Positions 1-21,704 are shown, counted from the first letter of the stretch. The stretch: 64,000 nt of DNA from Patagioenas fasciata (GCF_037038585.1 NC_092520.1:190258604-190322603), one strand, 5' to 3'. Numbers and translations are program-made. The notes: generated by a model from the sequence alone, not told the origin.

Positions 1-6380
<6,380 letters not shown>

Positions 6381-6440
6381 CTGTCAGGGCTCCGCGAGGT
6401 GAGGAGGGCTCTGCGGGATCTGACCTGAGGACGGTGGGTC

Positions 6441-9400
6441 TTTCTAGAGCCTGCTGAGTAGGGACACGTACCTGCGTGGAAATGACAGCTCGGGGCATGC
6501 CCGAATTTCGGTGTCAAATCCCGCAGGTTTCTTTCAGTGGAGCTGCGCCCGTCGCGGTAGTTTTGGGTCTCGGCCTGGGGAGCAAAGGCTGGAGGGGGCA
6601 TGCCCAGAAACGAGGGATTCCACCCTTCCTCGCGCTGACAGACAGGCACGCTCAAAACCTCATTTATGGCGATGCTCGGAGTTTGCTTTGCTTTTTTCCC
6701 CCAGGAGGGACGTTAAAAGCAAGGGGCTCAAGCAAGCAGAAATAAAGGAACCCCCCATCTTGTGGCATGTTGGCCCGGAATGGCAAATACCTCGGAAAAC
6801 AGGGTATTTTTTGCAAGATTTCACAGGCTTTTCACAAGGTTTAAACCCCACTGTATCACAAAGTAAACCCTGCTGATATGGAACCCCAAACTGATCACTG
6901 ACAGCCCAGTGCCCATTCCCCACCGCTAAACAGCAAATGTAGAAGTGCAGCCATGTTGGAGATAAGTTATTCCAGAAATAGGCAAGATCTGGAGGGGGGG
7001 TTTATTATTACTTAGGGAAAATGGCCATTGATTTGCCCCATACTGTGCAAAGTACTTGCAGATGCCACAACTAAGCTGAAAAACACATCCTGTCTCTGAA
7101 ATCAAATTGGGTAGGCATCTGCTGATTAGGCTGGTAAATTCCTACTGACGCCTGTATTGCTGCAATTGCATCTATCTCTCTGTATTTTAAAAAGAAAATT
7201 TGTAGTTTAAGGTTATATGGTGATTAGCAAAGAATTTTCTATTACTACTTTTAAAGGTGTTGCAGTGCCACCATCAAAAGTATTAGAAGAAACTATGCTG
7301 ACAAACGTTTCTTAACTAGAGAAGGAAAATAATCTTCAGTAGAAGTTATATAAAGACTGTTTTAACAACCGCTAGTGAATGCTAAGAAAGAGGAAAAAGG
7401 ATGTAATGGATGAAATCTACCTCTTGTGAGGCCAAAGAAAAATCTGTTTTGTGAAGCACTAGAAATAGCGACCTGAAAAAACACACAAACACCGGATATT
7501 CAAATGCTTGGCACTAAGGCTGTTGGTGGGATCTCACCTCAGCTTTAATTTCCACAATGTAATGCCATTAGTAATGAATCAGGGCAGACCAACTCTTCAG
7601 GTGTATTTATTTCTCCTTAAAAAGAAAGTAAAATGCACATGGATAGACATAAAATCCCATGCAACAGGGATTTTATGCCCAATTTATAGAAGTGAAAATG
7701 GTAGTAAAGTTGAAAGTAGTCAAGAATGTTGCAGAAATGTGATGTGTGAAGATTTTTCTTGCTTGAAATTTGCTGAGCTTGAACTGCTATTTTGGTCGTC
7801 TTGTCTGGAATCAAGAGACCCTCCAGGGCTTCCGCAGTGAATATTGCTAATTCCATACCTAAATAAGGCAAAGTGAGACAAGACAGATACTGTTAAAAGG
7901 TGACATTGTACATTCATTGTGCTGTTTACATACCATTCATTCCTCTTATTACTGAAGACTTCACATGAACACAGTCAGCAAGACAGATCTTGAACAGGTA
8001 CAGTATTTTCAGTGAACTAATGCTAGTTTACAAAAATAGTGTCAGTTTACAAATGAGCTCCAGCCTTGGCTGAGGACAATACAGACTGTTATAAACCAAA
8101 TTAAAAATAATTGAGGTTGTGTTTGTGTTCTTGATTGTTACTTTGGAGAGAACAAGTTACCTAAGCAAGGTTTTATAAAAAATGCACTACGAAAGTATTA
8201 AATTATCTTATACTAATTTTTCTTTAGACATGCCAAAAATAGCAAATGAAAAGTGTTATTACTTGTTTCAGATTTTTTTTTTTTTTATTTAGAGCTTAGC
8301 TATTCCTAGTGCATAAGGATTTGAGGAAAGGAAAAAGAAAATCAGTCTCTTAGACTTCTCTCGTGTTAAAAATCCTATTTAAATGTCACTTCAAGATTTT
8401 ATGTCTCTGAGTTTCCATTCTTTGAGGTCTTTGGTCATAAGATACTCTCAGACTAATTTTTTTATAATTCTGCTACAATAATTCCATCACAAACATAAAG
8501 CAGACTCCCTAGTTGGTAAAATGATTTTTCTGTCCTTTTACTGTTAGCTAAATCATTATTTGTCCAGAAGGGATTTTGCTAAAAACCTAAAGAAAACAGG
8601 TCCTATTTATGAGTGTCTGCCAAATGCTATAGGGTCTAGGGGAAGGTCCCTCTGGAATACTGCTTTCTGACAGGCTGTCAAACTTTGTGAAATTTCCATT
8701 ATGTCAACACTGGGAAAGAAATACACAGAAAGTTCCCAAGCATTCAAAACAGTAACTAAACTGGAAGTATTAGCTTATCACCTAAAAAACCTTAGGGAAG
8801 CTACTATGCTGCTTCAATACATGCTGCTTTTTTTTTCCCCTTTAAATACTACAGATTTTATTTAGGGAAAGATGAAGATAATTTTTAGAAAAAAGTCTAA
8901 TGGCAAAGCTCTTCAGATTTATAATTTTTTGAAATATGAGTTTGCTGTTAGCAAGTAATCCTTCTTTAATGTATAACACAGACACTTATGACCATTGAAC
9001 TATTGGGGCCTTCTGGGTTGGTATTGTTTGCTTAGATTCTCCAGTGTCTAATAAACTACAAATTGTGAAACTTTTTTCTGTGTATCCACAATAAATTTCT
9101 AATATGAATTCTTTAGATTTAAAGTGTTCATGATACAGCCTTTCCATCAATGGCAGGGGAGGAGGATGGAAATACAAGTAACCCCACTAATCTCTTTCCT
9201 CTGCTTAACTGCCCGTTTTAATTTGATGTATGAAAACTTAACATCTGAAAGATGGCTCCTCTGTCAACTGTGCTTGAAAAAGAGTGTGGTTTGGTAGACA
9301 TATGTCTGCATGAATATTACAGTATGATCTCACAGGACCTTCATCAGGAAACTCGACTGAAAGAGGAGCAGATATTAAAGACACCCATCTAGCACGTAGC

Positions 9401-10639
9401 TGCAAGTGTCTTTAATTTAAACGACATGAGTAGCCTGATCAAGTGGAATAATGTTACACATACGTGTAAATTTATAGGTGATAATTGCCTGATACTATAT
9501 GGCAGGAAACTTTATGACTGAAAAAGCAATAAGTTAGAGTAATGTCTTCTTATATGCTGCCATAACATTTAAAATCACTCAGATGAGTACTGAACAGAGG
9601 AACATACATGTGGGTGTGTTTTGGCAGATATGCATTTAATTCTGTGTGGTATCATTCAACCTCAGGCTATTCTGATGAGCAAATTGTTCATGCACAAATT
9701 TATTTGCAAGATAGTAAATACATAAATAGCCGACATGGACCTCTGAGGATGGATTTCAGAAGCTAGCTGGTGGCTTCTCAGTGTCTCTGATGTCTCTCAC
9801 CACTTGGTCTTGGTTTCTCAGTGTGTTACTTGATTGTAATTGCATCCTGTACTTTGGTTCTCTCTACTTAGCTTAGCTCTTTCTCAGCTTTGTTCCAGGT
9901 CTGTCTGCTCCTTAGTCTGGACTTGGTTTCTTTCCTTAGTTTCCTTCCCTTTGCTCCTTGAGCCATTTACTCTAGAGCCTGTCTGTCCATGTCTCCCTTT
10001 TTCTGCTCTTTGCTTTGTATACTGCTTAACTTCTCTGGGGTCTGGTTTGCCTTGTTATTAAACCTGGTTCTTGCCTGGTCCTCAGCATTGGTTATGACAG
10101 CATTAATGACAGCATTAATGTCAAGGGCAGGATGGAGGTTTCTTTAAGAACAGAATTCTCTGATACACAAATATCCATTGATAAACTGAAGGTGTAGTAG
10201 TTGGCTAAGGAATAACCTGTCTGACAAGTGCATGCTCATAACAGGACCCATCATTGCTTAAGACCAGGAGGTAAAAGTGCCTTTCTTTCTTTTGAAATAA
10301 ATACATCAAAAGACACCGACAGTTTCTAAAGCTTGGTTTTGATTTAAGGCGAAAACAGGAGTCTTCAATAAGGTAGCACTTGAAATAAATAAAATACAGA
10401 AGATTAAGAGATTAAAGCCATAGCCTTGAAAACACACTGGTTTAATGGGCTCTTGCAAATGGGCTTCCCTGCCACCTAGTTCATCAACTTTCCATGGGTC
10501 TCAGAACTGGAATATCACTTCAGCAGGTTTATTTTCTGGGACTCTGTGACAATTTTTTTTTCTCCATCACTTCGGAAACTTTGCAGATCTGCTCTCCTCT
10601 CCCCTCATCAATCTCTTAATCTGAGCCCAAGATGGACAA
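6441..10639. other. intergenic, no gene seen
   Basis: AT-rich DNA between the TSPAN12 promoter and an old CR1 remnant. ORFs are short, lack recognisable motifs and are not flanked by convincing splice sites. It holds scattered T runs (for example around 8271-8287), a pyrimidine-rich patch near 9780-10060 and a 12-bp tandem duplication at 10094-10117. Confidence 0.6.
10094..10117 (+). repeat. perfect 12-bp tandem duplication
   Basis: ATGACAGCATTA occurs twice back to back (10094-10105 and 10106-10117). A third partial copy begins with ATG. It sits about 40 bp after an ATTAAA-type signal in a pyrimidine-rich stretch. Confidence 0.9.
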
Positions 10640-10712
10640 TCCCTGAGCAACCTGGTCTGACCTCACAGCTGGTCCCTTCCAACCTGAGTTACCCTCTAAG
10701 CCTATGTTTCCT
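10640..10712 (+). mobile_element. old CR1 3'-end remnant
   Basis: The block CCCTGAGCAACCTGGTCTGA, followed by a stretch ending in CCCTTCCAACCTGAGTTACC, resembles the last part of CR1 ORF2 and the 3' UTR. The terminal repeat is eroded and the flanks do not align to the family by eye. It looks like a short, ancient fragment. Confidence 0.5.
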
Positions 10713-13700
10713 CCCTGTCTCCTCTCCTGGCCATCACTGTCTCTCTAGAAGCTCCTCTGGGTCACCCTTTGGCTGGGGAACAATCTCTTCTTTCTTCCTT
10801 ACCTAGAGAACAGCAGCAAACAGCCTTCCTCTTCACAGCCAGCAAAACTCTTCTTCACAAAACATATAATTCGTACACAATACGATGTGAGCGAGCAACC
10901 AGACACTTATAACATCCCTCACAATGTGTTTCAGTGTTTCTCTGTGAAGAAGAATATGGATATAAGTATGGACAAGCATGGATTCTTCAAAGTCAGGGCA
11001 CCTGAAACAAAAAGAATGGAATGAAACAATAATACACATTAAAAATATGAGAATAATATACCATGTAGCAGCTGGAAAAAAATGAAAAATGAGAAGATTC
11101 AAATTTGCTTTTAATACTAAGTGGAAAAGAACAACTCACATTTTTCAGTCTTTATTTTTTTGAAAAAAGAGCATTAAAATCTGCATGTCATACAAATGAT
11201 GTGAGAACCAAGTTCAGCTGGAAAAATACGTCCTTGATATCACAATTAATGTGTTAGCAATAACAAAAGTGATGCATCTGATAATCAGAAACAGATGAAT
11301 CCGGCTCTGTGATTTCTAGGTCAACAGTTGTGAGATGAGCTACACAAGCCAGGAGATGAGAATCCTTAGTAGGGGAGCACATTAACTCATTAGGAGTCTA
11401 GAAATCCCATCCACACCAGAAAATATGCACAGCCACTGAGAGATGGAAGTTTGCTACCAGAGCTAATTGCTAAAAGTACTGAAGCAGACAGCATAATGTG
11501 AATTTCTTAGAAGCAAGCAAGAAAATGTCATGTGGTCAGTGAGCCACGTGTTATAGAGCTCAGGAAAATGAATGCTTTATGGACTCAAAAGAGCAGTGCT
11601 CTTTAAAGTGACTCCCAAGGTGAGTCCAGCTAGAAGACCAGAAAAACATGGAGTTGGATTGTTTTATCCCTGCCATAGGCTGAATTTATTTGCTGTTTAT
11701 CCTAGGGCACTTCCCAGTGCCTCTTCTTCCTCATCCCATTCCCCTGTCCATAAATATGGATTTTAGTTCAACAGAAAAGATCATGCCTGCACTAGAAGAC
11801 ACAGTTTGAAAAATCCGCTCTCTTGTTTTCTGGTGTTTTTTCTTCAATATATGGTGTCTGATGTTATAATAGGGGTCATATAGTTTTTGCTACATGTTCT
11901 CTTCTAGTTAAATCCCATGAGGAGCTGTTCAGCACTGGTAACCGCCCCAGAAACAAGTGATCTTCAGAGTCCTGTTTATTACAGTCCACACTTCCTTTTC
12001 AGTCAGAACAGGGGATTTTACACAAGCAAAGAGCACATTTTAGTATCTGTGATGTGCCAGTAGCACTGATAGTTATCAAGCTTGCATGATACTTCTTGTC
12101 AGAAAGCCCTGATGCCACAGGGAAATACAAGGGAGATCTCATTGTGAGACAGTAGCTGCTTTGGAGAACTGGAGTCCGTCTCCACTGCAGAGTTCCTGTG
12201 TGGCAAGTTCCTTTAATCACATTTTTCCGAGGTGGTTGTTATTCTCTGTTTCCATTGTCCAGCTTGAGATATCACAGACTGATTTGCAGAAATGTTTAAA
12301 CATTCACAACTGTATCTGAAGCTACTGGGAAATGCCCTTTGAAAATAGGAAATGTTACTCATTGTGAACTACTCAGATGGATCAGCCTGAGTTCTCAGAT
12401 ACTCATATCGTACAGCCTGAGTTTCCCAGCTGTAGGGTGAAGTTGATGAAACTAGATTCTTTCAGGGCAAGTATTGTGGAGAGGAATGTTTGTGAAACAT
12501 ATATGTGCTATGAGAGCCACAGAACAGGCAAGCAAGAAATGTATGGCTGTCCTCACAGCTGACTCAATAGTGGAAAGTAAATAGACCACATGCCAAATGA
12601 AGCTAAAAGAATAAACTGAAAAGCTCATTCTTTGCACATAATGAAGCAAGGGTCAAAGGGAAAAGTGCATATGATTGTATAACTAAAGCCAGCATCATAA
12701 TTTAATAATGGATTAAAGATTCGCAGACATCTTTAACTCTGACACTTACTTATTTTCAGTGTTTGATAAATTATCTCTTAGGGCGGTTTTTCTTTGGGGA
12801 CGTCAGGATGAATGTGGAATAGGTTTTCAGAAAAGACTCCCTTGCTGGCTAAGGTGAATGCACATAGTTGCACTGCTGTACAGAGTTGCTGTCACACCCT
12901 ATTGTTCCATCTCATTACACATACCCTACGGGATTATCTTCTTTAATAGCGGTCCCAGGTCTCTGAAACGTGTGATAATCAGAGCTCAACTCTGATTAAG
13001 AATTAACAGAGAACTTACTAGAGGCGATGAAGCAAAATCTGGTGTTGCAGAGCACTAGAAAAGCACTTAAGTAATCATCACTTTCCTTTTGGCCTTAAAG
13101 GGAGAGGAGAAGTATTCTCTTTCTTCACATTTGTTTCACTTTCTTCATCTTTCTCCTTATCCTTTTTATCTCTACTCCTTCTCTTTCTCCTCTTCTAAAT
13201 ATCCTCTGTAGTTAACCTGTTTTTCCTCCTAAGTTTCCATCCCTTGTCCAGACCCTTCTCTGCACTGAGATTGTCATTCAGGAGCCACATAAAGAAGTGT
13301 CTGAGGTCACAGCTCTGTCTGGGCCAGTTACACCTAAGTCTTCTGATGTCAAAGCCTGGAGCTACAATGCATGAGATGCCCTAACACAAATGGTGTCCCC
13401 TTCTCCTTGGATCTGAAAGCCTCCCTGGCTGGCTCACAGTTCCCATGAAAATTGCTGCTGGAACTGTCATTGGAGGGTTGAGCGAGATGCAGGGGGAAGC
13501 AGGACACAGAAATGACAGATGAGTGGAAATTCAAAGACATTAAGAACAGGTAAGACAAAAGAACATGTAAAAATCTTGAGAATGATGGAGGGATGCTGAG
13601 GCTTGGAAAGGAAAACAAGGGATGTGAAGACATCTGAAATATGTATTACTTTGCTATCATTGTAAAGCTTGGTAGGAAGAGCAGAGTGAAGATGCTTTAG

Positions 13701-16700
13701 ACTGAAGCTCTTCAGAGAAGGAAAGAAAAATAAGTTGTCTGACTGCAGTTTTCTTAATTCTAATAAAGTTCTTTATCCATGTTAGAAGGCACAGATTTTT
13801 ACCATGGCTTTTTAAGTCTGATGTGTGATAATTAGATCTGTATTGGACAAAGGTACATGCCTGACAAGATACTTACCTAAACCGAAAAACTATAAAAGGC
13901 ATGGAAAGTCTTTATGTGAAGGATGCCTCTCAAAGCATCGTTTATTTTACTGAATATCTGGAATTGTCAAGTGGCAGGTTTTAACTGCTTTGAATTTATG
14001 TGTAGAAGTAAACATACTTAGGTATATAAGGTATATAAGCCAAAACTGTTTTTCTCACCAGAGTCATGAGTGAGGCTGGGGTTACTGTGATATTTTTCCT
14101 TTACATTGTAACCAGTCTCACTTTTCTGCACTATGAGGGATTTTTCATCTAAGAAAATGGGCTTATATCACAAGAGACAGCAAGTAACAAGTCAGAATCA
14201 GAAATGATCTTTCATGGAACAGAGGACAACTGTGGCTTCCTCACCAATCTTTTCCTACTTTCTGTGTATTATCTGAAGTAGGTTCCTTGTGCCGTAAATC
14301 TGAGCCATCTTTGTGCTAGTTTTTTATAGGCAGCACACAGCATAGGCTGTGGTTTTACCTTAGAGCCTCTACATGCTTGCCACAACACAAACAGCATACT
14401 TCATAAATATGTACAGCAGAATCATTGTACAGCTTCCTCTGAACACAAAACCTCATTATTTTCACAAGTACTTGTAGTTCTCAAGTATTTTGAATTTTAA
14501 GTTGGCAGATGAGGATGTATAGCATTTATTTGTTAAAATTCCACCATTAAGAGTCTCTTTATAATACCTTTCATTAATGTACCCCATTTTTCAAGTGGAT
14601 GAATGGGCTGCTCGTCATGTAGACAGTGTGGTATAGAAATGTTGATGCATTACTGCCATGGACCGAACACCCTGGGGAGGAAGGGTGCTGGATTTGTGAT
14701 GCAGACACAAGGACAGAGAACTGAGCTGCCACTCTGTGGTGCCAGGGATCATCGATCATCAGTTTTTGTGCCACTACCCATTGGCACTGACATGGCGGAG
14801 CACAGCTATTATACACAATCAAACAGATAAGATAAACTGCTCACAAACAGTGATGCAGAGATGCTATGCAACTTTAGTATAACATCCTAGCAATGACAGA
14901 GTAATTATAAATAGACTTTGTAAGTGATTCTGAAAAACACAGTAGGAACCCAAACGCCATAAAGCTCCATTTTATCTGATACTAAAACACCATTATCAAA
15001 GAGAATTTTCTGCTCTGATCTATCGCTTATCTACTGTCATTTATCCATGATGTTCCATGGAAGGTGTTAAAATGAAATTGCATTCCTGGTGGATTATTTC
15101 TTAAAGAGCTCTTACTTCAGTACTACAGCATTAGGATGCTTTTGATAGCTATGACATGCCTTAGTTTAAATCATCTTCTCTGTTTGTATCACACTAGTGT
15201 GTATCAATTCCTTTTTTTCAGGATCAAACAATAACTCATTAAATTTCTATTTGTAAATAAAGCATTTGTTCCATAGCACCAGGTGTTCTTGAACCACTAC
15301 AATGAGCAGCTCAGCAGGACGTGTCCTAAATGTACTCAAGGCTCCACTGAATGGTGAAAATGTGACTTGTCTTTTAAGTGTCCTGGGAACAACTCGTTAT
15401 GGCCTATAAAGCAGTAGAAAAAGTGTACACAGTGGTATTTCCAGAACTGAAATACAAATCTAATTAGACTCCCATCAAATGGCTTGAGACTGAAGAATTG
15501 CCAGACTGATTACAAAGTTTGCTTTGTAGATTAATAGGCTAGTTTAATAGCCATAGTTCTCATTGTGTATGAACTACTGCTTTATTCACTTTGTTGTACA
15601 GATATTAATTGCTTTGGCTTTTATGTGATGTATGTCTATATTACTGCTACTTTTGCAAATGAGACCTGCCTCAGGTAACCTTTTTAGCCTGTGATTTCCT
15701 TTTTATTTATTTATTTATTTTTTTAATTAATGAAAAAAGTCAATCTGTTTTCCAAGCTAGAATTCACTTTCAGGCTTATCAGCAGCTAACTATCCAGACT
15801 GGTAGTCATGCTTCCTAATTATTGAAAAATGTTTAATTCAATCCAGTAAGACTTTAAAAATGGAAGCAGAACAAATGATACACAAAGCAGGATTTCATAC
15901 ACGAAACTGCCTAAAATAAAATGCTAATAGACCTTCTTCTGGGGACATTCTACATTTGTAGGAGCTACTGGATCTGAGAGATGAGTGAAAAGAACTTTTG
16001 TCTGTGTCACATCATGACAACAACTTCTTGGTATTGATGCTAAAATTATTAGAGCTGGCACTGCACACACCTACTGGGCAGCAAGGGCACACTTTCCTTC
16101 TTCATCAGCTTCTGGCAGCTGGGATGGCAGTTTTCATTGCAGAAGGGTTGACTGTGATTTCATAAAAAATTCTTTATAGCCTGCAAAATCCCCATCCTAA
16201 CTAATAATGAACTACAATGACAATGAAATTTTTGTGCATTTCATCTTTTTATTTATACAGCCATATCAACTAACGAGTCCACACCCCTGTCGAAATCTAA
16301 TGCCAGATGTTATGTTTGACTTTTAAAGAAGCCAAGAGAAGGACAAAACATTTTCTTGTGGGGGAAGAGCTGCACTAACAAATTTTGAGAAGACCAGCGG
16401 TAAGGGGAAATGACTGGGTGGAAGTACAACTTCAAGACTAGGATAAGACATTTTAATTTCTTAAGTATGAAGGAAACTGCGTTTCTGATTTTGACCACTC
16501 ATTTGACCTCTTCCCTCCTTCTAGCTTTGACATATTTTTTATTTTCTTTTCCGAAGTGATTGCTTTTCTTACCAAAATGTCCATTTATTTTACCTTTCTC
16601 TTCATTAAACACTGATCTGGCTAGAAGACCACCATCCAAACTATTTTTTGACCAGTGACCATTGTTTCCTACATGCTTAGTAGTGATATGTTGGCCTTTC

Positions 16701-19700
16701 ATGAGTGACCATGACTTTGCAGTCTTTTCTCCTTCACAGTCTTCTCTCATTTTTACTTATGCATTATTCATCTGCCCTATTCCCTCTCTTTCTTACCCTT
16801 AAATCTTTCTCTTACTTCCCCCCATCTTGCAGACATAGATAATTTTGAACAGCAATTTCCTTTTATTTTGTGCAGCCTGAATCCTGCTAGACTAATCTTA
16901 TGACTACTTGGAGGTCTTCACAGCTTTTCCGTTCTTCCTTTATATCTCTTATTGATGTCTTCTGATCTCTGTCTTTACGTTTTCAGCAGGTCATCTAATT
17001 CTTTGATTTTCTTATAAGCATTCCTCTGTAAAACTTTGCTTCTAAGTGAAATCCATCTCTTGGAAATTCCTCCCTTTCTGTATCTGCCTGTTTGCAGTCC
17101 ATGCTGGCTCCTTCCTTCTCTGAAATCATGAGATGATTCATTTGCAGCTGGGACTGAGCAAGATTTTTCATATCATCACGTTTGATCTGTTGATAATTTA
17201 CTTAGCTACAGAAGAAAAAAGAAACATCCCCCTCCACTCAAATAAGAAAAGTTTACATGGCTGAACAACAGAGAGGGACTTATATGTGACATGATCATAG
17301 TTTAAATACGTATCTGTATTACAAAGAAAGTTGGGTTGGTGTTTTTTCATGCTATTGTCTTAAATACGGCATAGATGCTTAGCAACTTTATGTTGTACTC
17401 TTAAACACTGACATATTTTTTCACCTTTGTTACTCTTCTAAATCTGAGAGCATAAAGGTTTAAGAATGTTTTATTAGTTCTGCTAGATAATCAATAGGCT
17501 TGAATGATACAAGAGAACAGAAGTATTGATTATATGTATATGTTATATAAGTACATTTGACACATTTGCCCAGTCATCACTATTGCTAGAAAAGAGCTTT
17601 ATGTACAGCATTATATCATGTACTTTTTCTGTTTGCTTTGAGCACCTCTTATAATACAAATACTCAAAGCTCTAATATATGATGAAATTTATACTCAAAT
17701 AAGGAAGTATTGTTTGATAGAGATCTTGCAGCAGTAGAATAGTGTTTGTGCTCAAGTGACAAGTATCCACAGGTTCTGTGGTATCTTGAGTCCTCTCTCA
17801 AACTAATGCATAATTTGCAGTGTGGCACCAGTGAGAGGCCTTTTGTGGGATCACCAGTATTTATGCAGTGCTTACAGTATTAAAGTCTCCATTGGGAGAT
17901 GTCTGCCTTACAATACCTTCTGAGGACGTGTAGATAAAGTGCATATATGCTTTGTCTATTACTTGTCTTTTTCATTCAAGTAATAATAAGAACAAAAGGA
18001 ACTTATTACTAAAACAGGATGGCAATGCCTGAAAAGTTGTGCAAGTGAAGCATATAATCCTTTAGCCCACAGATTTGTTACGTTCCATGTTTACTCCATG
18101 CTGAACAGCTAAAAATACTTGGAACATGTGGAAAAATTGAAGGTGATGAAGATAAAGCTATTCTGAAGCCTGATATTGCCATTCAATAGTATTGTTTTCG
18201 TGGTAACTCCTGTATCACATGGCACCTGTGTACACCATGCAAAGACATTTCTTAAAGTTACATAAATACTAACAGGAAGGGCAAACTTCCATCTTTTTTT
18301 TTTTTTTTAATCAGTGTGAAAGAAGCATTTTATTTTCATTATAAACATAGAATTTCCCATAATTCCCATAGTACTTAAGATATGAGGTTGTAAACAAAGT
18401 TTTATTCATAAGTGAAAGACTTGTAATAATAAATGATGAATTTTAAAAAGGGTTTATGAGGAAGAAGGAGAGCAGTGGGTTAAAGGGACAGCTGGTGCCT
18501 GTGCGTTACTCGATATGGGAGTTGTGCTCTCTGTTACTATTTAGTTACTGCTGTGGCAAGGCAGCAAATGATAGCTACCAGTAATTCACTGAATAAGGCA
18601 CGTGTATCGCCCAGCTGCATCCATGCCTTCAGCCTTCCTGCAAACAGACTGAAGAACAGAGTCTCTACAAAAAATCCTTTAGAACTCACGAGAGGTAAGG
18701 AAGCTGGCAGGATTCTACAGATATTGCTTCAAAACTTACAGAATTTATCTGAGTATTTGTCCTTCTCATTTTTGACGTTATCTTACAAGATTCTATAATG
18801 TGACTATTACTTCCTAATGAAATCTGTAAGATAAATAAAAAATAAAGTTATAACATTCCATTAAATTGTGTAGGTTTACTCACATGATGTTCTCTTTGCC
18901 CTTTTTCAATTCAGTCTTGTAAAAATCTTACATAAAACCAGATAGATGCTGAAAATACACATTCTTTTTCTATCGCTTTCAAATTCTGAATCTATAAATA
19001 TATATTCTGTCAACTGAAATGAGATATGTAAGGACAGGTAATGGAAAACAGTATTATGAACAAGATCTGAGTACCATTGCCAAAAATAACGTGTGTGTGT
19101 ATACACAAGCATTCACACACATACACACGTACATGGAGTAGATGTGTGTTTGGAAGGGGGAGATTAAAATTTAAATCTGAGTGGGTGATTAAAGCTAAAA
19201 TCTTCACCAGACAACAACATTTCTACTTGATTCAAATATGCTGGTTCCAAACTAAGAATCTGTATAATATATTGATTCTTAATAGGGAATAAATTCTTAT
19301 ATTTCTGAGACAGACAGCAGACACAGAGCACCTCCAGACTAAACTATAATTGTATGTAACACTCAGTACAAAGGCTCTGGCTCCTATGAATTCTGCAGGG
19401 CCCTGTAATGTCTTCAAAGACTGATCTGGCCAGTACCTGTCATCTTTTAAACAGTTTGATGTGACCATAATCACTCATTGCTTATGCTAAACATTTAACA
19501 AAATGTGCTTGTAATTTTGAAAGGAAGTACCAAGGAATGATTACACATTAGTTTTATGCAGTTAACGCTGATAGAAAATTGAAAAGGAAGAACATTCATG
19601 GTAAAGAGATAGGTGTGCTTTCGTTTTAAGTATCTATATAATAACGTTCAGTCCTAGCATGATAATTTAATCTTCTTTCCATTCTGTTCTAGCTCGTTCC

Positions 19701-21704
19701 AAACACTGTCCCATTTGGCACAAAAACCTCCAGTTCGCTGTTGGAAACCAAATATTTTTCTTTCCAGGGGCAGACATTCTTCAGTCAAGTTCAACTAAGT
19801 GGCCCACAAGGGAGCTGTCTCTGTTGTCCAAGCTAGCAAGATACATTTATGAGCCAGCATCAGTAAATAAAGAAGGCAAGCTACATCTGTCCTCCAGCAC
19901 TTGAGGTCACTGAGCAATTCCAGAACCATAAGTCAGCGATTTAATGGAATTTCCCATTCAACTGATTAGGGCACATTAGACCATATCACAAGCCAAAATT
20001 TTCGATTCCTGCTGCATTCCCATTAAAAAAATGCCATAAACCAGTTTTCTGTCTGGCATCTCTTACATAACTTTTTTGTAATTCTGTGCAAGAGTACAGA
20101 GAGGTTAAGGGAGAAAAAATCTTGGAATATGAATTATCGTGTGCCTGTCAATGAACTCTGCAGCCTACGATGAGCCATATCCCTGATATGAGCCAAAGGC
20201 CAGGTAGAGAACTCATATATTGTCCAAAATCGGAGGATGCCACAGGACCAAGGAGCGGTGCCAGAGAGGGCCCGTGAGAAAGCAGCCGTGGTACGGGCAT
20301 GCTGACAAGAGACCAGAAGGTAATTCCCATAAGCAGCAGAATGTGCTCCAGCCCCAAGGGTTTAGCTGTGGACCCTGCCAGCTGCATGGCTGAATAGTTT
20401 GAGGACATAGAAAATGAGTGACTCTTGGTGGGAAGAGCATGGTTTTATTCTGTGGTGCTACTTACAGGGTAACACACTTTGTGAGAAATATGGTAGAGGT
20501 CATTTCAGCTAAACAAATGTGTAGTTGATTATCCAGACACTGCACACCACTACACAGAAAATGAATGCGTTGTTCTGAGATCTAACATTCAAATATAAGA
20601 CCATAGGAATTAAAAAAAACAAAAAAAAGCAATTATATAACACTACAATCTATTCTTGTAAATTACCTGTTGTAATTTTAGCTCTGGACAACAATGACAA
20701 ATTACAGTCCTCATTTCAAGGATATGAGATACATCACATAATGCAGATCTATAGTGTTTACATCCATTAATCATCTTCTGGCAGCACCATTTGTGTTAAC
20801 CCTGTTTACAAAAGAAGAGACCCGCTAAAACATACTATTTTAGGCGTTTCTTTTTCCAGTTAATATTGTTTGTAAGCAAACAATTGTAATCTGAATTTAT
20901 GTTTAGCCTTAAAATGGAAAAATAGCCCAGAGGTAATCACAGCAAAGAAATGTTGACATCCATGATAAAAAAAGAATTAAGATCTGTTTCTATTTTTACC
21001 AAATATTTCTCTGTGTCTATGTTAATTACAAGCTAAATATTGTTATAAAATTACAACTTTGTGTTACCTAGTAGTTTTAAGATTGTACCTTATGCAAAGA
21101 ATTTAGGGTGCATTGGATTTTTCTCAAAAATTTAGAAAACACTTTCTTCGAAGTTATATAAAGTTCTTCAAGTTTACTGTCAATTTTTTCAAGGGAAATT
21201 ATGTCTATAATCATAGAGTACCAGTTTTCACTGCAAATAAAAGTCATTCTTATTATTAATGCTATCAGGATATAAATACAATCACAGTCAAACTGAAACA
21301 ATATGAGTTTATAACCATGTGTAATCATAATTATTTTTATTAAATCTGTCCCCTACTGATAAAGATGCTCAATATCAGGTTAGACCAGGAAATGGATTTT
21401 TTTTTTGATCCTGTAAAATTTTCTTAAATGTTGTTTTTCTTTATCAAATGACACTAAACCCTTTCAATTTTATGGATGCGCAGATAACAATCTGGCAGTG
21501 AGAGGAATTTACCTAGAATGTGAAAGATTCAGATTCAGTCTGCAGGTCTGCCATCCCTGCCTGTCCCAGAAATCTGCTCCAGCCACCAGGAAATCAACTC
21601 TGCATTGTTTTTCCTAAGCTAGCAATGGATTACAACTTCTGTATTTGTATATTTTGTTTAAATTCTCTGCAACAAAGCCATGAAGCAGAGTACCCAGGTT
21701 GTCC
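10713..21704. other. intergenic, no gene seen
   Basis: About 11 kb of AT-rich sequence with no convincing exon, RNA gene or recent mobile element. It contains a T/A-rich tetranucleotide run near 15704-15722, a T run near 18294-18308 and a GT/CA inverted repeat at 19089-19130. Conserved enhancers could be present but cannot be seen without comparison. Confidence 0.55.
19089..19130. repeat. GT/CA inverted repeat
   Basis: A 12-nt arm of alternating GT at 19089-19100 is followed, after an 18-nt spacer, by an arm of alternating CA at 19119-19130 with one mismatch to the inverted first arm. Simple-sequence origin is likely. Confidence 0.6.
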
